The notes beneath the pieces were generated by a model. That model was not told the DNA's origin, did no database searches, and saw nothing but the letters and a program-made list of their open reading frames with translations. A program made the translations under genes and the position numbers. Of a DNA stretch of 64,000 nt, positions 8,832 to 17,792 are shown piece by piece; the stretch's first letter is position 1, and each line of letters begins with the position of its first letter. Source of the stretch: Candidatus Zixiibacteriota bacterium (GTDB taxonomy: Bacteria; Zixibacteria; MSB-5A5; DSPP01); the NCBI GenBank assembly GCA_022614805.1, contig JAKEHY010000015.1:93201-157200 (forward strand), in the 5' to 3' direction.

Positions 8832-8848
8832 AAAAAACCTCCTTTGGG

Positions 8849-9397
8849 TTAGGGTGCGTTGGGAATCAAAATTTGGGACGAAATCGTCCGGCGGCGGTAA
8901 TCGTTTAGATGCTTGTCGATTTTTTCCGTTCGGGCGGTCAAGCTTACCGTCAGCGCGTTGGTGCCGACCGGTATAAAGTCAATGTCTTCGATGTCTTCCG
9001 CATAAACCGTTGCCGCACCGGAAGTATCCCGGAACATCAATTGCGGGTGTGCGGGCGCCGGTGCCAGCGTATGATTCAGAAAAAACGCAACGGAATCGTT
9101 TTGATTGTAGATAATAAGGGTATCGTGTCCCAAGGCGCCAATCCCTATCCGGTACGGATTTCGGCCCGGTGGAACCCGATAGCCGGCGTTGCGCACATTC
9201 TTGGTGATTTCGGCCAGCGAGAAGGTGCCGGCCTGTTGGGCGTCGGAAACCTGGGCCTGCATATTGCTCGCTTCCTTTTGGCCCAAAAACGCCTGCAGGG
9301 TGACGGCGCTGATTATAGCCAGGATGAAAGCCCCGATTAAAAGCTCGACAATGCTGATACCCTTTGTGTTGTTTAAGGTTTTGAGAAGTTTTTGCAT
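8849..9397 (-). CDS. PilW-like minor prepilin
   Basis: 182 residues with a proper class III signal: basic leader MQKLLKTLNNTKG, then ISIVELLIGAFILAI with Glu at +5, the residue needed for N-methylation and pilin packing. NMQAQVSDAQQAGTFSLAEI and KNVRNAGYRV match the PilW/PilV segment that follows the helix. It would be cleaved by a prepilin peptidase and act as a minor subunit of a type IV pilus or pseudopilus. It is the first gene of a two-gene operon with PilX-like paralog 3. GGGAG precedes the ATG by 7 nt. No assembly ATPase or platform gene is in the window. Confidence 0.8.
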   Translation of the reverse strand: MQKLLKTLNNTKGISIVELLIGAFILAIISAVTLQAFLGQKEASNMQAQVSDAQQAGTFSLAEITKNVRNAGYRVPPGRNPYRIGIGALGHDTLIIYNQNDSVAFFLNHTLAPAPAHPQLMFRDTSGAATVYAEDIEDIDFIPVGTNALTVSLTARTEKIDKHLNDYRRRTISSQILIPNAP

Positions 9398-9723
9398 TTA
9401 AGCTCCCTTGTTTTCGTTCCTCCTTACTTTAGTTTCTCCGAGGTTTGAATACGCAAAAGCAATGCCTCAAACAGGCTTTTTGACTGGAAGTTATTCCGTT
9501 GGCCGACAACAGGTTGCCGCTATGCAAATACTTTGGGGTATGGTGGGAGGGGGTAAAATTATGGCAATTTGCCAATAGAGTAGGGGAGTGCAGTTGATGA
9601 CTACTTGAAAGGGATTTTGAAAGAATTGATTAGTTTACATAATATCTCTTATAGGACAATTAAAACTGACTGCAACCTCGGTAGCCGCAACTTTAGTCGT
9701 GGCCAATTAATCAATTTGGGGAG
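9398..9723. other. Upstream region of the prepilin operon
   Basis: There is no gene in this 326-nt AT-rich gap. It contains a 13-nt perfect palindrome TGGCAATTTGCCA (9562-9574), a possible operator for the prepilin operon, and half of a REP-like element (9681-9704) related to the one at 12236-12285. Confidence 0.45.
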
Positions 9724-12180
9724 TTATCGCACCACGACGTTAATCAACTTCTCCGGGACATAGATGGATTTGACCACGCTTTTTCCTTCGAAGTGCGGCG
9801 CCAACTTGGGCAGTTCCTGCAAATGTTTCAAAATCTCCACCTCCGGCATCGTTTTGGGCAAAGTCACCGTATGCCGCAGTCGGCCGTTTATCTGCACGGC
9901 CAGAGTCATTATGGTCTCTTCCAGGGCCTGCTGGTCATGCTTCGGCCAGCCGGAGGCAAGTATCGAAGGTTTATGCCCCAAAATCTGCCAAATTTCCTCG
10001 CTAAAATGGGGCGCCACGGGCGCCAATAGCTGGGTCGCCTTGGAAAGCGCGTAATGAGCCACTTTGGAGTCCTTGGGAACCTCCCCAAAGGTATTCAAAA
10101 GCTCCATAACGGCCGAGATCACAGTATTAAATTGATAGTCGGCATAATCCTCGGCGGCTTTCTTTATGGCCCAGTTGAGTTTTTTGTACAAGGCCCGGTC
10201 GTATTCGGTCGAGGTGTGCATATCCACTTTATAATGCAAAGGCGCCTTAAAGTAATCCTTTAACTCCTGCGCCAGCCTCCAAAAGCGGGACAAAAACCGG
10301 GACTGCCCCAAAACCCCCTCGGTCGTCCAGAGCATCTCTTTGTCGGACGGAGCGGCAAAAAACATCGCCAGCCGCAAAACGTCACAGCCTTCTTTCTCGA
10401 TTTCCTCGATGGGTGAAACCGTATTGCCGAGCGATTTGGACATAACACGTCCCTGGGCGTCCAAAACCATCCCGTGGTTGAACAGGTTTCTTGCCGGCTC
10501 GTCGAAGTTTACATAACCTGCATCCTGTAAGACCTTGGTGAAAAACCGGAAATACAACAAATGGCCAGTGGCATGCTCGATGCCGCCGACATAATTATCT
10601 ACCGGCAGCCAGGTGTTGACTTTCTTCGGCTCAAAAGGGGCTTTCTCGTTTTTCGGATCGGCGTACCGGAAGAGGTACCAAGAGGAGCAAAGAAAAGTAT
10701 CCATCGTGTCCGGGTCCCGCTTGGCCGGCCCGTTGCACTTGGGACAGGTGGTGTTGATGAATTCCGGCACATCCGCCAGTGGCGAGCGCCCCTCCGGGAT
10801 AAAGCTTTTCACCTTCTTGGGCAATAAGACCGGCAGTTCCTCTTCCGGCACGGGAACCATACCGTCTTTGGGGCAGTGTATTATCGGAATTGGGCAGCCC
10901 CAATAGCGCTGGCGGGAAATCAGCCAGTCCCGCAGGCGGTATTCAGTTTTCCTCCTCCCCTTCCCTTCCGCCTCCACCTTATCGGCTATTTTCTGCCAGC
11001 CGACCTCGCAGGGAAGGTCGGAGAAAGCCCCGGAGTTTATAAGTTTGGCCTTTTCGGTGTAGGTGTAGGGGAGTTCAACGTTCCCCTCCATCGGGGCTAT
11101 GACCGGGCGAATCGGCAGGTTGTATTTCTTGGCAAATTCAAAATCCCGCTCGTCATGGGCCGGCACCGCCATAATCATCCCGGTGCCGTAGGTCGCCAAA
11201 ACGTAGTCCGCCATCCAGATGGGAATTTTTTCGCCGTTCAAAGGATTTAAGGCAAAAGCGCCCGTGAAAACGCCGTCTTTTTCGCGCTCGGCGGAGGTAC
11301 GTTCGATATCGGTCTTGCGGCGCGATTTTTCCTGATACGCCTTGACCTCGGATTTCTTTCCCGCCGGTACCGGCAGCTTTTCCAAAACCGGATGCTCTGG
11401 CGCGACAACCATAAAGGTAGCGCCGAAAACGGTATCCGGCCTGGTCGTGAAAACGGTCAAGGGAACGCCGTTTTCCGACTCGAAGCGGATTTCCAGCCCG
11501 GTCGATTTGCCTATCCAGTTCCGCTGCATCGTTTTTACACTCTCCGGCCACCCCTTCAGCTTGTCGATGTCGGCCAGAAGCCGCTCGGCGTAGGCGGTGA
11601 TTTTGAAATACCACTGCTCCAACTCCCGGGTTTCGACCGGTGTGTCGCAGCGCCAGCAAAGCCCCCCCACCACCTGCTCGTTCGCGAGAACGGTTTTATC
11701 CTTGGGGCACCAGTTCACCTTTCCCATCGTCCGGTAGGCCAGCCCCCGTTTGTACATCAACAAAAACATCCACTCCGTCCACTTGTAGTAATCCGGCAGA
11801 CAGGTCGTGACCTCCCGCGTCCAGTCAAAGCAGATGCCGATACGCTTTAAGGTTTCGCGGGAGATTTCAATGTTTTTCAAAGTCCAGGCCTCGGGGTGGA
11901 TGCCCAGTTTGATGGCGGCGTTTTCGGCCGGCAGACCAAAGGCGTCCCATCCGAAGGGATGCATCACCTCATACCCCTCCATCATCTTTTTGCGGGCCAA
12001 AGCGTCCGTTATCGTGTAATTTCGGAAATGCCCCATATGGATGTCGCCGGAAGGATAGATGAACATCGGCACCACCATATATTTTTTCTGCGGCGATTCG
12101 GGTGCCAAAAACAGTTTATGTTCGTCCCAATATTTTTGCCACTTCGGCTCGATTTCTTTAAATGGATAATGCGCCGGCAT
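9724..12180 (-). CDS. leuS: Leucyl-tRNA synthetase
   Basis: An 818-residue class Ia synthetase that charges tRNA-Leu. The HIGH-type motif PSGDIHMGH is at 43-51 and the KMSKS motif is VMSKS at about 578-582. The editing (CP1) domain lies between them, with the FTTRPDTVFGATF block that binds mischarged tRNA, and zinc-ribbon-like cysteines are present (CPKCNGPAKRD, and WCPKD/CWRCD). The length is a little under the E. coli enzyme (860). The ATG at 12180 gives the usual start, YPFKEIEPKWQKYW. A tRNA-Leu(UAA) gene is at 38071-38155. Confidence 0.97.
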   Translation of the reverse strand: MPAHYPFKEIEPKWQKYWDEHKLFLAPESPQKKYMVVPMFIYPSGDIHMGHFRNYTITDALARKKMMEGYEVMHPFGWDAFGLPAENAAIKLGIHPEAWTLKNIEISRETLKRIGICFDWTREVTTCLPDYYKWTEWMFLLMYKRGLAYRTMGKVNWCPKDKTVLANEQVVGGLCWRCDTPVETRELEQWYFKITAYAERLLADIDKLKGWPESVKTMQRNWIGKSTGLEIRFESENGVPLTVFTTRPDTVFGATFMVVAPEHPVLEKLPVPAGKKSEVKAYQEKSRRKTDIERTSAEREKDGVFTGAFALNPLNGEKIPIWMADYVLATYGTGMIMAVPAHDERDFEFAKKYNLPIRPVIAPMEGNVELPYTYTEKAKLINSGAFSDLPCEVGWQKIADKVEAEGKGRRKTEYRLRDWLISRQRYWGCPIPIIHCPKDGMVPVPEEELPVLLPKKVKSFIPEGRSPLADVPEFINTTCPKCNGPAKRDPDTMDTFLCSSWYLFRYADPKNEKAPFEPKKVNTWLPVDNYVGGIEHATGHLLYFRFFTKVLQDAGYVNFDEPARNLFNHGMVLDAQGRVMSKSLGNTVSPIEEIEKEGCDVLRLAMFFAAPSDKEMLWTTEGVLGQSRFLSRFWRLAQELKDYFKAPLHYKVDMHTSTEYDRALYKKLNWAIKKAAEDYADYQFNTVISAVMELLNTFGEVPKDSKVAHYALSKATQLLAPVAPHFSEEIWQILGHKPSILASGWPKHDQQALEETIMTLAVQINGRLRHTVTLPKTMPEVEILKHLQELPKLAPHFEGKSVVKSIYVPEKLINVVVR

Positions 12181-12235
12181 AGATTAACAATTTATGAAAA
12201 ATAGAAGGTTTGACAAGTTTGCCGATTTTGTAATG

Positions 12236-12285
12236 GTAGCCGAGGCTTTAGCCTCGGGCGTTCCCGCGACTAAAGTCGCGGCTAC
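12236..12285. repeat. Composite palindrome (GTAGCC family REP-like element)
   Basis: GTAGCC and GGCTAC arms bracket two inner hairpins, CGAGGCTTTAGCCTCG and CGCGACTAAAGTCGCG. A half copy (GTAGCCGCAACTTTAGTCGTGGCC) lies at 9681-9704. It sits between leuS and surE. Confidence 0.65.
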
Positions 12286-12300
12286 GTTAGTATCGGGAAA

Positions 12301-13047
12301 TTAAATCCTCAGCTTCCAATTCTGAAAATAGGACAAAGCCGCGTAGTCGGTGAGGTCCACTTTCAAAGGCGTGATGGAAATCTTCCCGGCGTGGATGGCG
12401 GAAAAATCGGACTGGCGCTCGTGGATGTAGGTCGGCTCCCCCCCTATCCAGTAGTAGTTTTTGCCGCGCGGGTCGGTCTTTTTTACCAGAATGTCATTGT
12501 AAACCCGCCGCCCTAATTTGGTGATTTCAGCGCCGGAGAAGCGGCCTCTCTTCAGTTTTGGAAAATTGATGTTCAGAAAAGTGCCGGGAGGCAATTTTTC
12601 GTTGACCAACTGCCGGGCGAATTTGGCAATCCAGCGGGCGGCGGGGCCAAACTTCCCCACTTCCCAGCCGGAATGGGAGATGGCGATGGACGGAATCCCC
12701 AGAATCGTTCCTTCGATGGCCGCCGCCACCGTGCCGGAATAGGTGACGTCATCCCCCAAATTGGGACCTTGATTGATGCCGGAAATGAGCAAATCCGGCT
12801 TTTTGCGCTTCAAAAGCCCGTGGAAAGCCACCATCACGGCATCCGTGGGCGTGCCGTCCACGGCGTAGCGGTCGGCTTCGATTTTGTTAATCCGCAAAGG
12901 GCGGTGCAAAGTCAAAGAATGGCTGGTGGCGGACTGCTCCCGGTCGGGGGCGACGACCAAAACCTTGCCAACTTTTTTGATTTCCTTGGTCAAAGTCAAA
13001 AGCCCCTCGGCCCAAATCCCGTCGTCGTTGGTTACCAGAAAGTTCAT
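12301..13047 (-). CDS. surE: 5'/3'-nucleotidase SurE
   Basis: 248 residues. SurE is a divalent-metal phosphatase acting on nucleoside 5'- and 3'-monophosphates and short polyphosphates. The metal ligands are visible in LVTNDDG (residues 4-10), the VVAPDREQSATSHSLT block is at about 31-46, and SGINQGPNLGDDVTYSGTV carries the remaining active-site residues. The length is normal for the family. It lies alone, upstream of leuS on the same strand, with a REP-like element between them. Confidence 0.95.
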   Translation of the reverse strand: MNFLVTNDDGIWAEGLLTLTKEIKKVGKVLVVAPDREQSATSHSLTLHRPLRINKIEADRYAVDGTPTDAVMVAFHGLLKRKKPDLLISGINQGPNLGDDVTYSGTVAAAIEGTILGIPSIAISHSGWEVGKFGPAARWIAKFARQLVNEKLPPGTFLNINFPKLKRGRFSGAEITKLGRRVYNDILVKKTDPRGKNYYWIGGEPTYIHERQSDFSAIHAGKISITPLKVDLTDYAALSYFQNWKLRI

Positions 13048-13096
13048 CTAGCTAAAAAATAATGGGTGCGATTATCTTAGGATAAGAAATATGAAA

Positions 13097-14908
13097 CTAA
13101 CCAGGTAAGTTTTTAAGAAACTCTTCAAGGCACAAAACATCAAGAGTCCTGATGCTTTGGATATTAGGAAAGATTAGTCGATGCGTTGCCCCATAATATA
13201 CAACATCATCAGGTTCTAAGTCTTCGATTTCAATGTGCTCCTCTTTGAATTTTCTTTTGTCTAACTTCCAACAGACAAGGAGCTTTATTTCATTTATATG
13301 TTTTTTACCCTCTTCTATGTCATCGAGAATCGCTGAGGCTTCATATTTAAACTCAACGATTATGTCAAAATCTAGCGGGTCTTTTGGAAACACTCCGGCC
13401 TGATTCCTGCCAACCTTGCTTTTTTTTATTCGATAATTTACAATAGAGTCATATTGGTCGAAGGCGCTGTTATGATATGTGCGATATCCTTCCAAAAGAC
13501 CTGCACCTAGAAGCTCGTGAAATATTGCAATGACTGACTGTTCGTTTGAGGGTTCTTTTAGGTATTGTATCTTAGCATAATCCAACGATGGGGCCAACTT
13601 TACTTTTTCCCTTAACTCTTGGAGTTCTTTCTCACGTTGCAGCTCCAACCCCACCGGCTCGGGCATAATCTCGCTTATATGTGGAACCATCTTGGCCCAT
13701 ACTTCCTTCAAGGCAATATTTTTAAACATTTCAACGGCCCGGCCACGCAATGCCTTTCGACCCAAATCAAAACGCAATCCATCATCCTCAAGCATGATGA
13801 ATAAATTGAACCAGTAAGGTGTAGCTCTCGTTCTGGGAGGAGGAACAACTATTCCTGTTGGCATTCTTTTTGTACTTATGAAAATTCCGGGAGTTATGTC
13901 TAATTCATCGCCATTATAAAGGTTATGCTCTTTAGAGATTTCGTCAAAATTTGTTCGAGAGGAAGCAAAAGCATAATATTTTATTTTTCTTCCACCTTTT
14001 TCAGTAGACCCTCGAAGGACTATTGATTTTCCCCTCGCTTTTTTCTCATGGCCGGGTGTCTGGCGCAACTCAAGGTACTTCTGAAATTCTAGCCAGCTAT
14101 TTTTGCTTATATAATCGTGGGGTGCAGCGTAACGGAAGGGGACTGAAACAGTCTCTCCTGGTATTCCATCCTTCCCGGTGTAAGTTAACCTTACCATTAT
14201 GTCCAAGGGAATTTGACCTATCTCCGAACCATAAAGACTACCCGTGTTGCCAATGGCGGTTTTTGTTCGTAGGAGATGAATCAACCTTTCTTGTGTATGA
14301 TCGAATAAATCAAATTCTGAATCGTCCCTTTCAGCGACTTGTATTGTTAATTCGGTAAAGTATCGGTGTGGACGCGAAGATCCATCAAAGGGCCTTACGC
14401 TGAAATCCTTTAGCTTGGGCCTTTCAGCCTGGTTACCTTTGACCCAACTGGACGCACCTGCAACATTCCCCGAACACAATTCTTTGCCATCACAGGTTTC
14501 AATTCCAAGTTTATTTGATGAAAAGCAAATAAAGGTTAAACCAACCCCTTTTTCTCCCCTTGTGTTTTTACCCTTCTTGAACGAGACGTGAGGAATTAAA
14601 ATTTCTCTGAATTGGTCTTGGGGGATGCCTATTCCGGTATCGTAAATTCTTAGAGTTCGAAAAGCACAGTTGAAATCTATTTGGATTAGCGGTTGGACCG
14701 ATTGGTCTTTTTCCCATCGCTGTTCTATACCATCCACTGAATTTTGCAAAGCTTCCGCAAGAATATCCCAAGGATGGCTATAGCTATCCAAAATGTTTTG
14801 GGCTTCGCTACGAAGCCTTTCGTCATTATGGATCCCCTCAAAGAGAAAATCGATCTCTACCTGTGAACCGTTCTCTATCTCAAGAGTTGTCCTGTCCATT
14901 TTTTCCAT
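13097..14908 (-). CDS. GHKL ATPase with C-terminal nuclease-like domain (possible defence gene)
   Basis: A 603-residue protein, visibly AT-richer than its neighbours. The N-terminal third is a GHKL (Hsp90/MutL/MORC-like) ATPase: N-box EALQNSVDG (52-60), G1 DTGIGIP (90-96), G2 GEKGVGLTF (118-126). A central part of about 200 residues is unassigned, with FVRPFDG and FISTKRMPTGIVVPPP segments. Near the C-terminus, D515, E519 and K521 in DIIVEFKYE followed by IKLLVCWKL fit the core of a PD-(D/E)xK nuclease, though this is a motif-level inference. GHKL-nuclease fusions occur among phage-defence and repair-like proteins. It is a single gene with no partner in the window. Base composition and isolation suggest recent acquisition. 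Confidence 0.7.
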   Translation of the reverse strand: MEKMDRTTLEIENGSQVEIDFLFEGIHNDERLRSEAQNILDSYSHPWDILAEALQNSVDGIEQRWEKDQSVQPLIQIDFNCAFRTLRIYDTGIGIPQDQFREILIPHVSFKKGKNTRGEKGVGLTFICFSSNKLGIETCDGKELCSGNVAGASSWVKGNQAERPKLKDFSVRPFDGSSRPHRYFTELTIQVAERDDSEFDLFDHTQERLIHLLRTKTAIGNTGSLYGSEIGQIPLDIMVRLTYTGKDGIPGETVSVPFRYAAPHDYISKNSWLEFQKYLELRQTPGHEKKARGKSIVLRGSTEKGGRKIKYYAFASSRTNFDEISKEHNLYNGDELDITPGIFISTKRMPTGIVVPPPRTRATPYWFNLFIMLEDDGLRFDLGRKALRGRAVEMFKNIALKEVWAKMVPHISEIMPEPVGLELQREKELQELREKVKLAPSLDYAKIQYLKEPSNEQSVIAIFHELLGAGLLEGYRTYHNSAFDQYDSIVNYRIKKSKVGRNQAGVFPKDPLDFDIIVEFKYEASAILDDIEEGKKHINEIKLLVCWKLDKRKFKEEHIEIEDLEPDDVVYYGATHRLIFPNIQSIRTLDVLCLEEFLKNLPG

Positions 14909-14976
14909 TATACAATACTTCTAAAAAATAAGCAAGAATAAGCGAGATTATACGAAGGGTAAAAAAGTTGACAGCC

Positions 14977-15636
14977 TTACCACCAAAAACTTCTCCACAA
15001 TAACCGTATAAACCGCGCCGTGTCCAAGGCCGGACGCATAAAGGAGCGCTCGCCATCGTAGCGGGTGGGTATCGATAAAAACTGCGGGTGATACCCCAGC
15101 CGAGCCGCCTTCAAAAGCAGTTCGGATTCGGCTTCGAAGTGCTTGGTTTCCAGTTCTATTTTTGAAAGAATTTCCCGGCCAATCAGCCGGTAGCCGGATT
15201 GGGAGTCGCGGAGCATCGTGCCGGTGAGCATAGAAAGCATCGAAGAGGTAATTTGATTGGACAAAATCCGCGGGAAAGGCATTTTCTCCAAACGGGCCTC
15301 TCGGCAACCGATTATAAAGGCGTTTGACGTAGCCAACTTCAAAAACTCCGGTATTCTCTCCGGGTCGTGTTGGCCGTCAGCATCAAGGGTTAGAACAGCG
15401 GTCGAGCCAGATTCGAGGGCAGCTTTGAAGCCGGTTCTTAAAGCATTTCCCTTCCCCCTATTTCTTTCGAGGCGGATTACGACGGCACCGGCTTGCCGGG
15501 CGACTTCAGCCGTGTTATCGCTGGAGCCGTCGTCCACAACCAAGATGTTGGGCAGGTGTTTTTTAACCTGTGAAAGAAGGGTTGGCAATGACTGGGCGGC
15601 GTTGAAGGCGGGAATGAGTGCTTGAATGACGGACAT
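14977..15636 (-). CDS. Family 2 glycosyltransferase (DPM1-like)
   Basis: 219 residues, a GT-A fold enzyme of the polyprenyl-phosphate sugar transferase type. The N-terminus QALIPAFNAAQSL begins the nucleotide-binding strand. VVDDGSSDNT (about 33-42) and the DxD-type DADGQHDP (about 85-92) bind the nucleotide sugar and metal. SQSGYRLI (about 146-153) is the acceptor-side motif. No membrane helices are visible beyond an aromatic C-terminus (FIRLLWRSFWW) that may touch the membrane. It probably works in lipid-linked sugar or glycan synthesis; donor and acceptor are unknown. Confidence 0.88.
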   Translation of the reverse strand: MSVIQALIPAFNAAQSLPTLLSQVKKHLPNILVVDDGSSDNTAEVARQAGAVVIRLERNRGKGNALRTGFKAALESGSTAVLTLDADGQHDPERIPEFLKLATSNAFIIGCREARLEKMPFPRILSNQITSSMLSMLTGTMLRDSQSGYRLIGREILSKIELETKHFEAESELLLKAARLGYHPQFLSIPTRYDGERSFMRPALDTARFIRLLWRSFWW

Positions 15637-15646
15637 TCGTCAAATT

Positions 15647-15673
15647 GTAAGGGCACGGCGTGCCGTGCCCCTA
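15647..15673. repeat. Short palindromic repeat
   Basis: The palindrome GGGCACGGCGTGCCGTGCCC, with TAAG before and CTACG after, is another version of the GTAGGGGC-family intergenic element. It lies between the GT2 gene and tRNA-Pro. Confidence 0.55.
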
Positions 15674-15689
15674 CGGGCTTTAAAAATGG

Positions 15690-15763
15690 TCGGGGCGACC
15701 CGATTTGAACGGGCGACCACTCGCACCCCAAGCGAGTGCGCTACCAGGCTGCGCCACGCCCCG
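15690..15763 (-). tRNA. tRNA-Pro (anticodon GGG)
   Basis: A 74-nt cloverleaf on the minus strand: acceptor CGGGGCG/CGCCCCG, discriminator A, anticodon stem CTCGC/GCGAG with loop TTGGGGT, and T-arm GCCCG/CGGGT with TTCAAAT. CCA is not encoded. It reads CCC and CCU and complements the CGG isoacceptor at 20-93. Confidence 0.97.
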
Positions 15764-15797
15764 GCCTCTTAAAAGTTACGGGCGGGAGATGCCCAAA

Positions 15798-16133
15798 TCA
15801 AGGGAAAAGTTTTAACAGCTCCTCGATTTCGGCTTTCAATTCCCGGATGGATTTGATAACGCGCTCCTTCCGCACATCCTCCGGGGCGTCACCGTTGGTA
15901 CTGGCCGCCTTCATAAAGCTGCGCGCGCCATCGATGGTGAACTTCCGGTCGTAGAGCAGATGCCGGATTTTCTCGGCCATCTCGATTTCCCGGCTTTGAT
16001 ACATCCGCGCCCCGGAACGCCCCTTTTTGGGCTTCAAGGCCGGAAACTCCTTTTCCCAGAAGCGCAAAACGTAGGGTTCCACCCCCACCCTTTTGGCGAC
16101 CTCCCGGATGGAATAGTAAATTTTGTCCTCCAT
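15798..16133 (-). CDS. MerR-family transcriptional regulator
   Basis: 111 residues. The N-terminal winged helix-turn-helix [25 protein letters not shown] (starting at about residue 6) is the MerR signature. [29 protein letters not shown] completes the wing and linker helix. The C-terminal 35 residues form a short dimerisation coiled coil ([15 protein letters not shown]). There is no effector domain or cysteine cluster, so the signal is unknown. It lies 10 nt after gpsA in the run der-plsY-gpsA-merR, suggesting cotranscription. Confidence 0.88.
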   Translation of the reverse strand: MEDKIYYSIREVAKRVGVEPYVLRFWEKEFPALKPKKGRSGARMYQSREIEMAEKIRHLLYDRKFTIDGARSFMKAASTNGDAPEDVRKERVIKSIRELKAEIEELLKLFP

Positions 16134-16143
16134 AAGCCTCCCC

Positions 16144-17148
16144 TTAATGCCAGACTTCGGTTTTCAACTCCCGCTCCATCAATTCTTTTAACGCCAGCAA
16201 GGCCGGTTTGTTCTCGAAAAGCATTTCGTGAACTTTTTGAGTAATGGGCATCTCAACCCCATACTTTTGAGCCAACGTTACAGCCGCTTTGGTGGTGTTC
16301 ACCCCTTCCGCCACCATCACCATCTTGGCCAAAATTTCCGGCAGTTTCTCCCCTTTCCCGATTCGCTCCCCTACGAAGCGGTTGCGGGAGTGGCGGGAAA
16401 TCCCGGTGGTAATCAAATCCCCCATTCCAGCAAGGCCGGCAAAAGTTTGCGGCTGGGCCCCCATTTTAACGCCTAACCTCGTGATTTCCGCCAGCCCGCG
16501 GGTGAAAAGCGCCCCTTTGGTGTTGTCGCCAAAGTTCAATCCATCTACCACGCCGCAGGCGATGGCGATGACGTTTTTCAGCGCACCTGCCAGCTCGACT
16601 CCCAACGGGTCGGAATTGGTATAGACCCTTAAAGTGGAACTTGAAAAAAGAGTTTGAACGGCTTCCGCCGCTACGGGGTTTTCGGATGAAGCCACGATGG
16701 CGGTCGGCACCCCGGCAGCCACCTCTTCGGCGTGGCTGGGGCCGGAAAGTACTACGATCTGGTCGCGGACGACCGGCGGCAGGGTGCGCTTTAAAACTTC
16801 GGAGATTCTTTCCATAGACGGAGTCAAACCCTTCGACAAGCTGACCACCAACGTTTTGGATTTTATGAACGGCGCAACCTTGCCGGCAACCTCTTCAACG
16901 GTATGCGAAGGCAGAACAAAAAGCAGAACTTCGCAGCCGAAAAGAGCCTCGGCCAAATCATTGACGAGGTGGACGGAAGATGGCAAAACTATCCCGGGAA
17001 GCCGCGTCGCGTCCTGGCGCCTTTCTTTAAACCGTTTGAAATTCTCTTCGATTCCTTCCCAGAGCCAGATATTGGGTTCTTTTTTTGAGAGATACCAACT
17101 TATGGCCAGCCCCCAGCTTCCGGCCCCGAGGCAGGTGATTTTAGGCAT
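16144..17148 (-). CDS. gpsA: NAD(P)-dependent glycerol-3-phosphate dehydrogenase
   Basis: 334 residues. It reduces dihydroxyacetone phosphate to sn-glycerol 3-phosphate, the backbone of phospholipids. The dinucleotide loop is CLGAGSWGLA (residues 5-14). The substrate domain carries ELAGALKNVIAIACGV with the catalytic lysine, then GLAGMGDLITT and SRNRFVGERIGKG. The length is typical. It lies 11 nt downstream of plsY, which uses its product, so this is a phospholipid-precursor operon. Confidence 0.97.
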   Translation of the reverse strand: MPKITCLGAGSWGLAISWYLSKKEPNIWLWEGIEENFKRFKERRQDATRLPGIVLPSSVHLVNDLAEALFGCEVLLFVLPSHTVEEVAGKVAPFIKSKTLVVSLSKGLTPSMERISEVLKRTLPPVVRDQIVVLSGPSHAEEVAAGVPTAIVASSENPVAAEAVQTLFSSSTLRVYTNSDPLGVELAGALKNVIAIACGVVDGLNFGDNTKGALFTRGLAEITRLGVKMGAQPQTFAGLAGMGDLITTGISRHSRNRFVGERIGKGEKLPEILAKMVMVAEGVNTTKAAVTLAQKYGVEMPITQKVHEMLFENKPALLALKELMERELKTEVWH

Positions 17149-17159
17149 AAAGCGGCATT

Positions 17160-17792
17160 TTAAGCAATGGGTTTATCCTTCTGCCCTATCTTGCGTTCCG
17201 TTCCGGTTAGAATCCTCTTTAAGTTCCCTCGATGAGTGTAGAATAAAAGCAAAGTCAGAAGAAGGCAAGCAAAAAAAACGGGCATTTCAACTTTTCTTCC
17301 GAAGATGTTGGACAGCAACAAGAAAAAAATTATGGAACCGGCCGCCGCAAGCGAGCCGAGAGATACCATTTTGAAAACAGCAAGAATCAGGCCAAAGACG
17401 ACAACACCAACTATCAATGCAAACGGGTCGAACGCTGCCAGAACTCCGGCCCCGGTCAGGACTCCCTTTCCGCCTTTAAAGCCGGCGAAGAGCGTGTAGA
17501 TGTGTCCGACAACGGCGACAAGGCCGCAACCCAGACTGTACCAAACTTGATACTGCTCCGGCATATCGAAAATCCTGGAAAAGTAATAAGCCGAAATCCA
17601 TCCCTTTCCAGAATCGATGATGGCCGTGATTAAGGCCGGAACGGGCCCCAAAACGCGATAAACGTTGGTCGCACCGGCGTTACCGGAGCCGTGCTGGCGG
17701 ATGTCGATTCCCTTCCATAACCGGGCAAGCCAGATGGAAGTCGGAATGGAACCGGCCAAGTAGCTCAAAAGAATGGGAAGCAGGTATTTCAT
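17160..17792 (-). CDS. plsY: Glycerol-3-phosphate acyltransferase PlsY
   Basis: A 210-residue integral membrane protein with about five hydrophobic helices. PlsY transfers an acyl group from acyl-phosphate to glycerol 3-phosphate, the first step of phosphatidic acid synthesis. The three family motifs are present: LAGSIPTSIWLAR near the N-terminus, GSGNAGATNVYRVLG (about 36-50) and FKGGKGVLTGAGV (about 108-120). It overlaps the end of der by 4 nt and precedes gpsA, so the three are translationally coupled. Confidence 0.96.
   Translation of the reverse strand: MKYLLPILLSYLAGSIPTSIWLARLWKGIDIRQHGSGNAGATNVYRVLGPVPALITAIIDSGKGWISAYYFSRIFDMPEQYQVWYSLGCGLVAVVGHIYTLFAGFKGGKGVLTGAGVLAAFDPFALIVGVVVFGLILAVFKMVSLGSLAAAGSIIFFLLLSNIFGRKVEMPVFFACLLLTLLLFYTHRGNLKRILTGTERKIGQKDKPIA

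Noticed and set aside
9398..9723. Sigma-54 promoter upstream of the prepilin operon
   Set aside because: I looked for TGGCAC-N5-TTGC near the pilin-like genes because an NtrC-type activator is in the window. Partial matches only (TGGCA without a properly spaced GC), so none is claimed.
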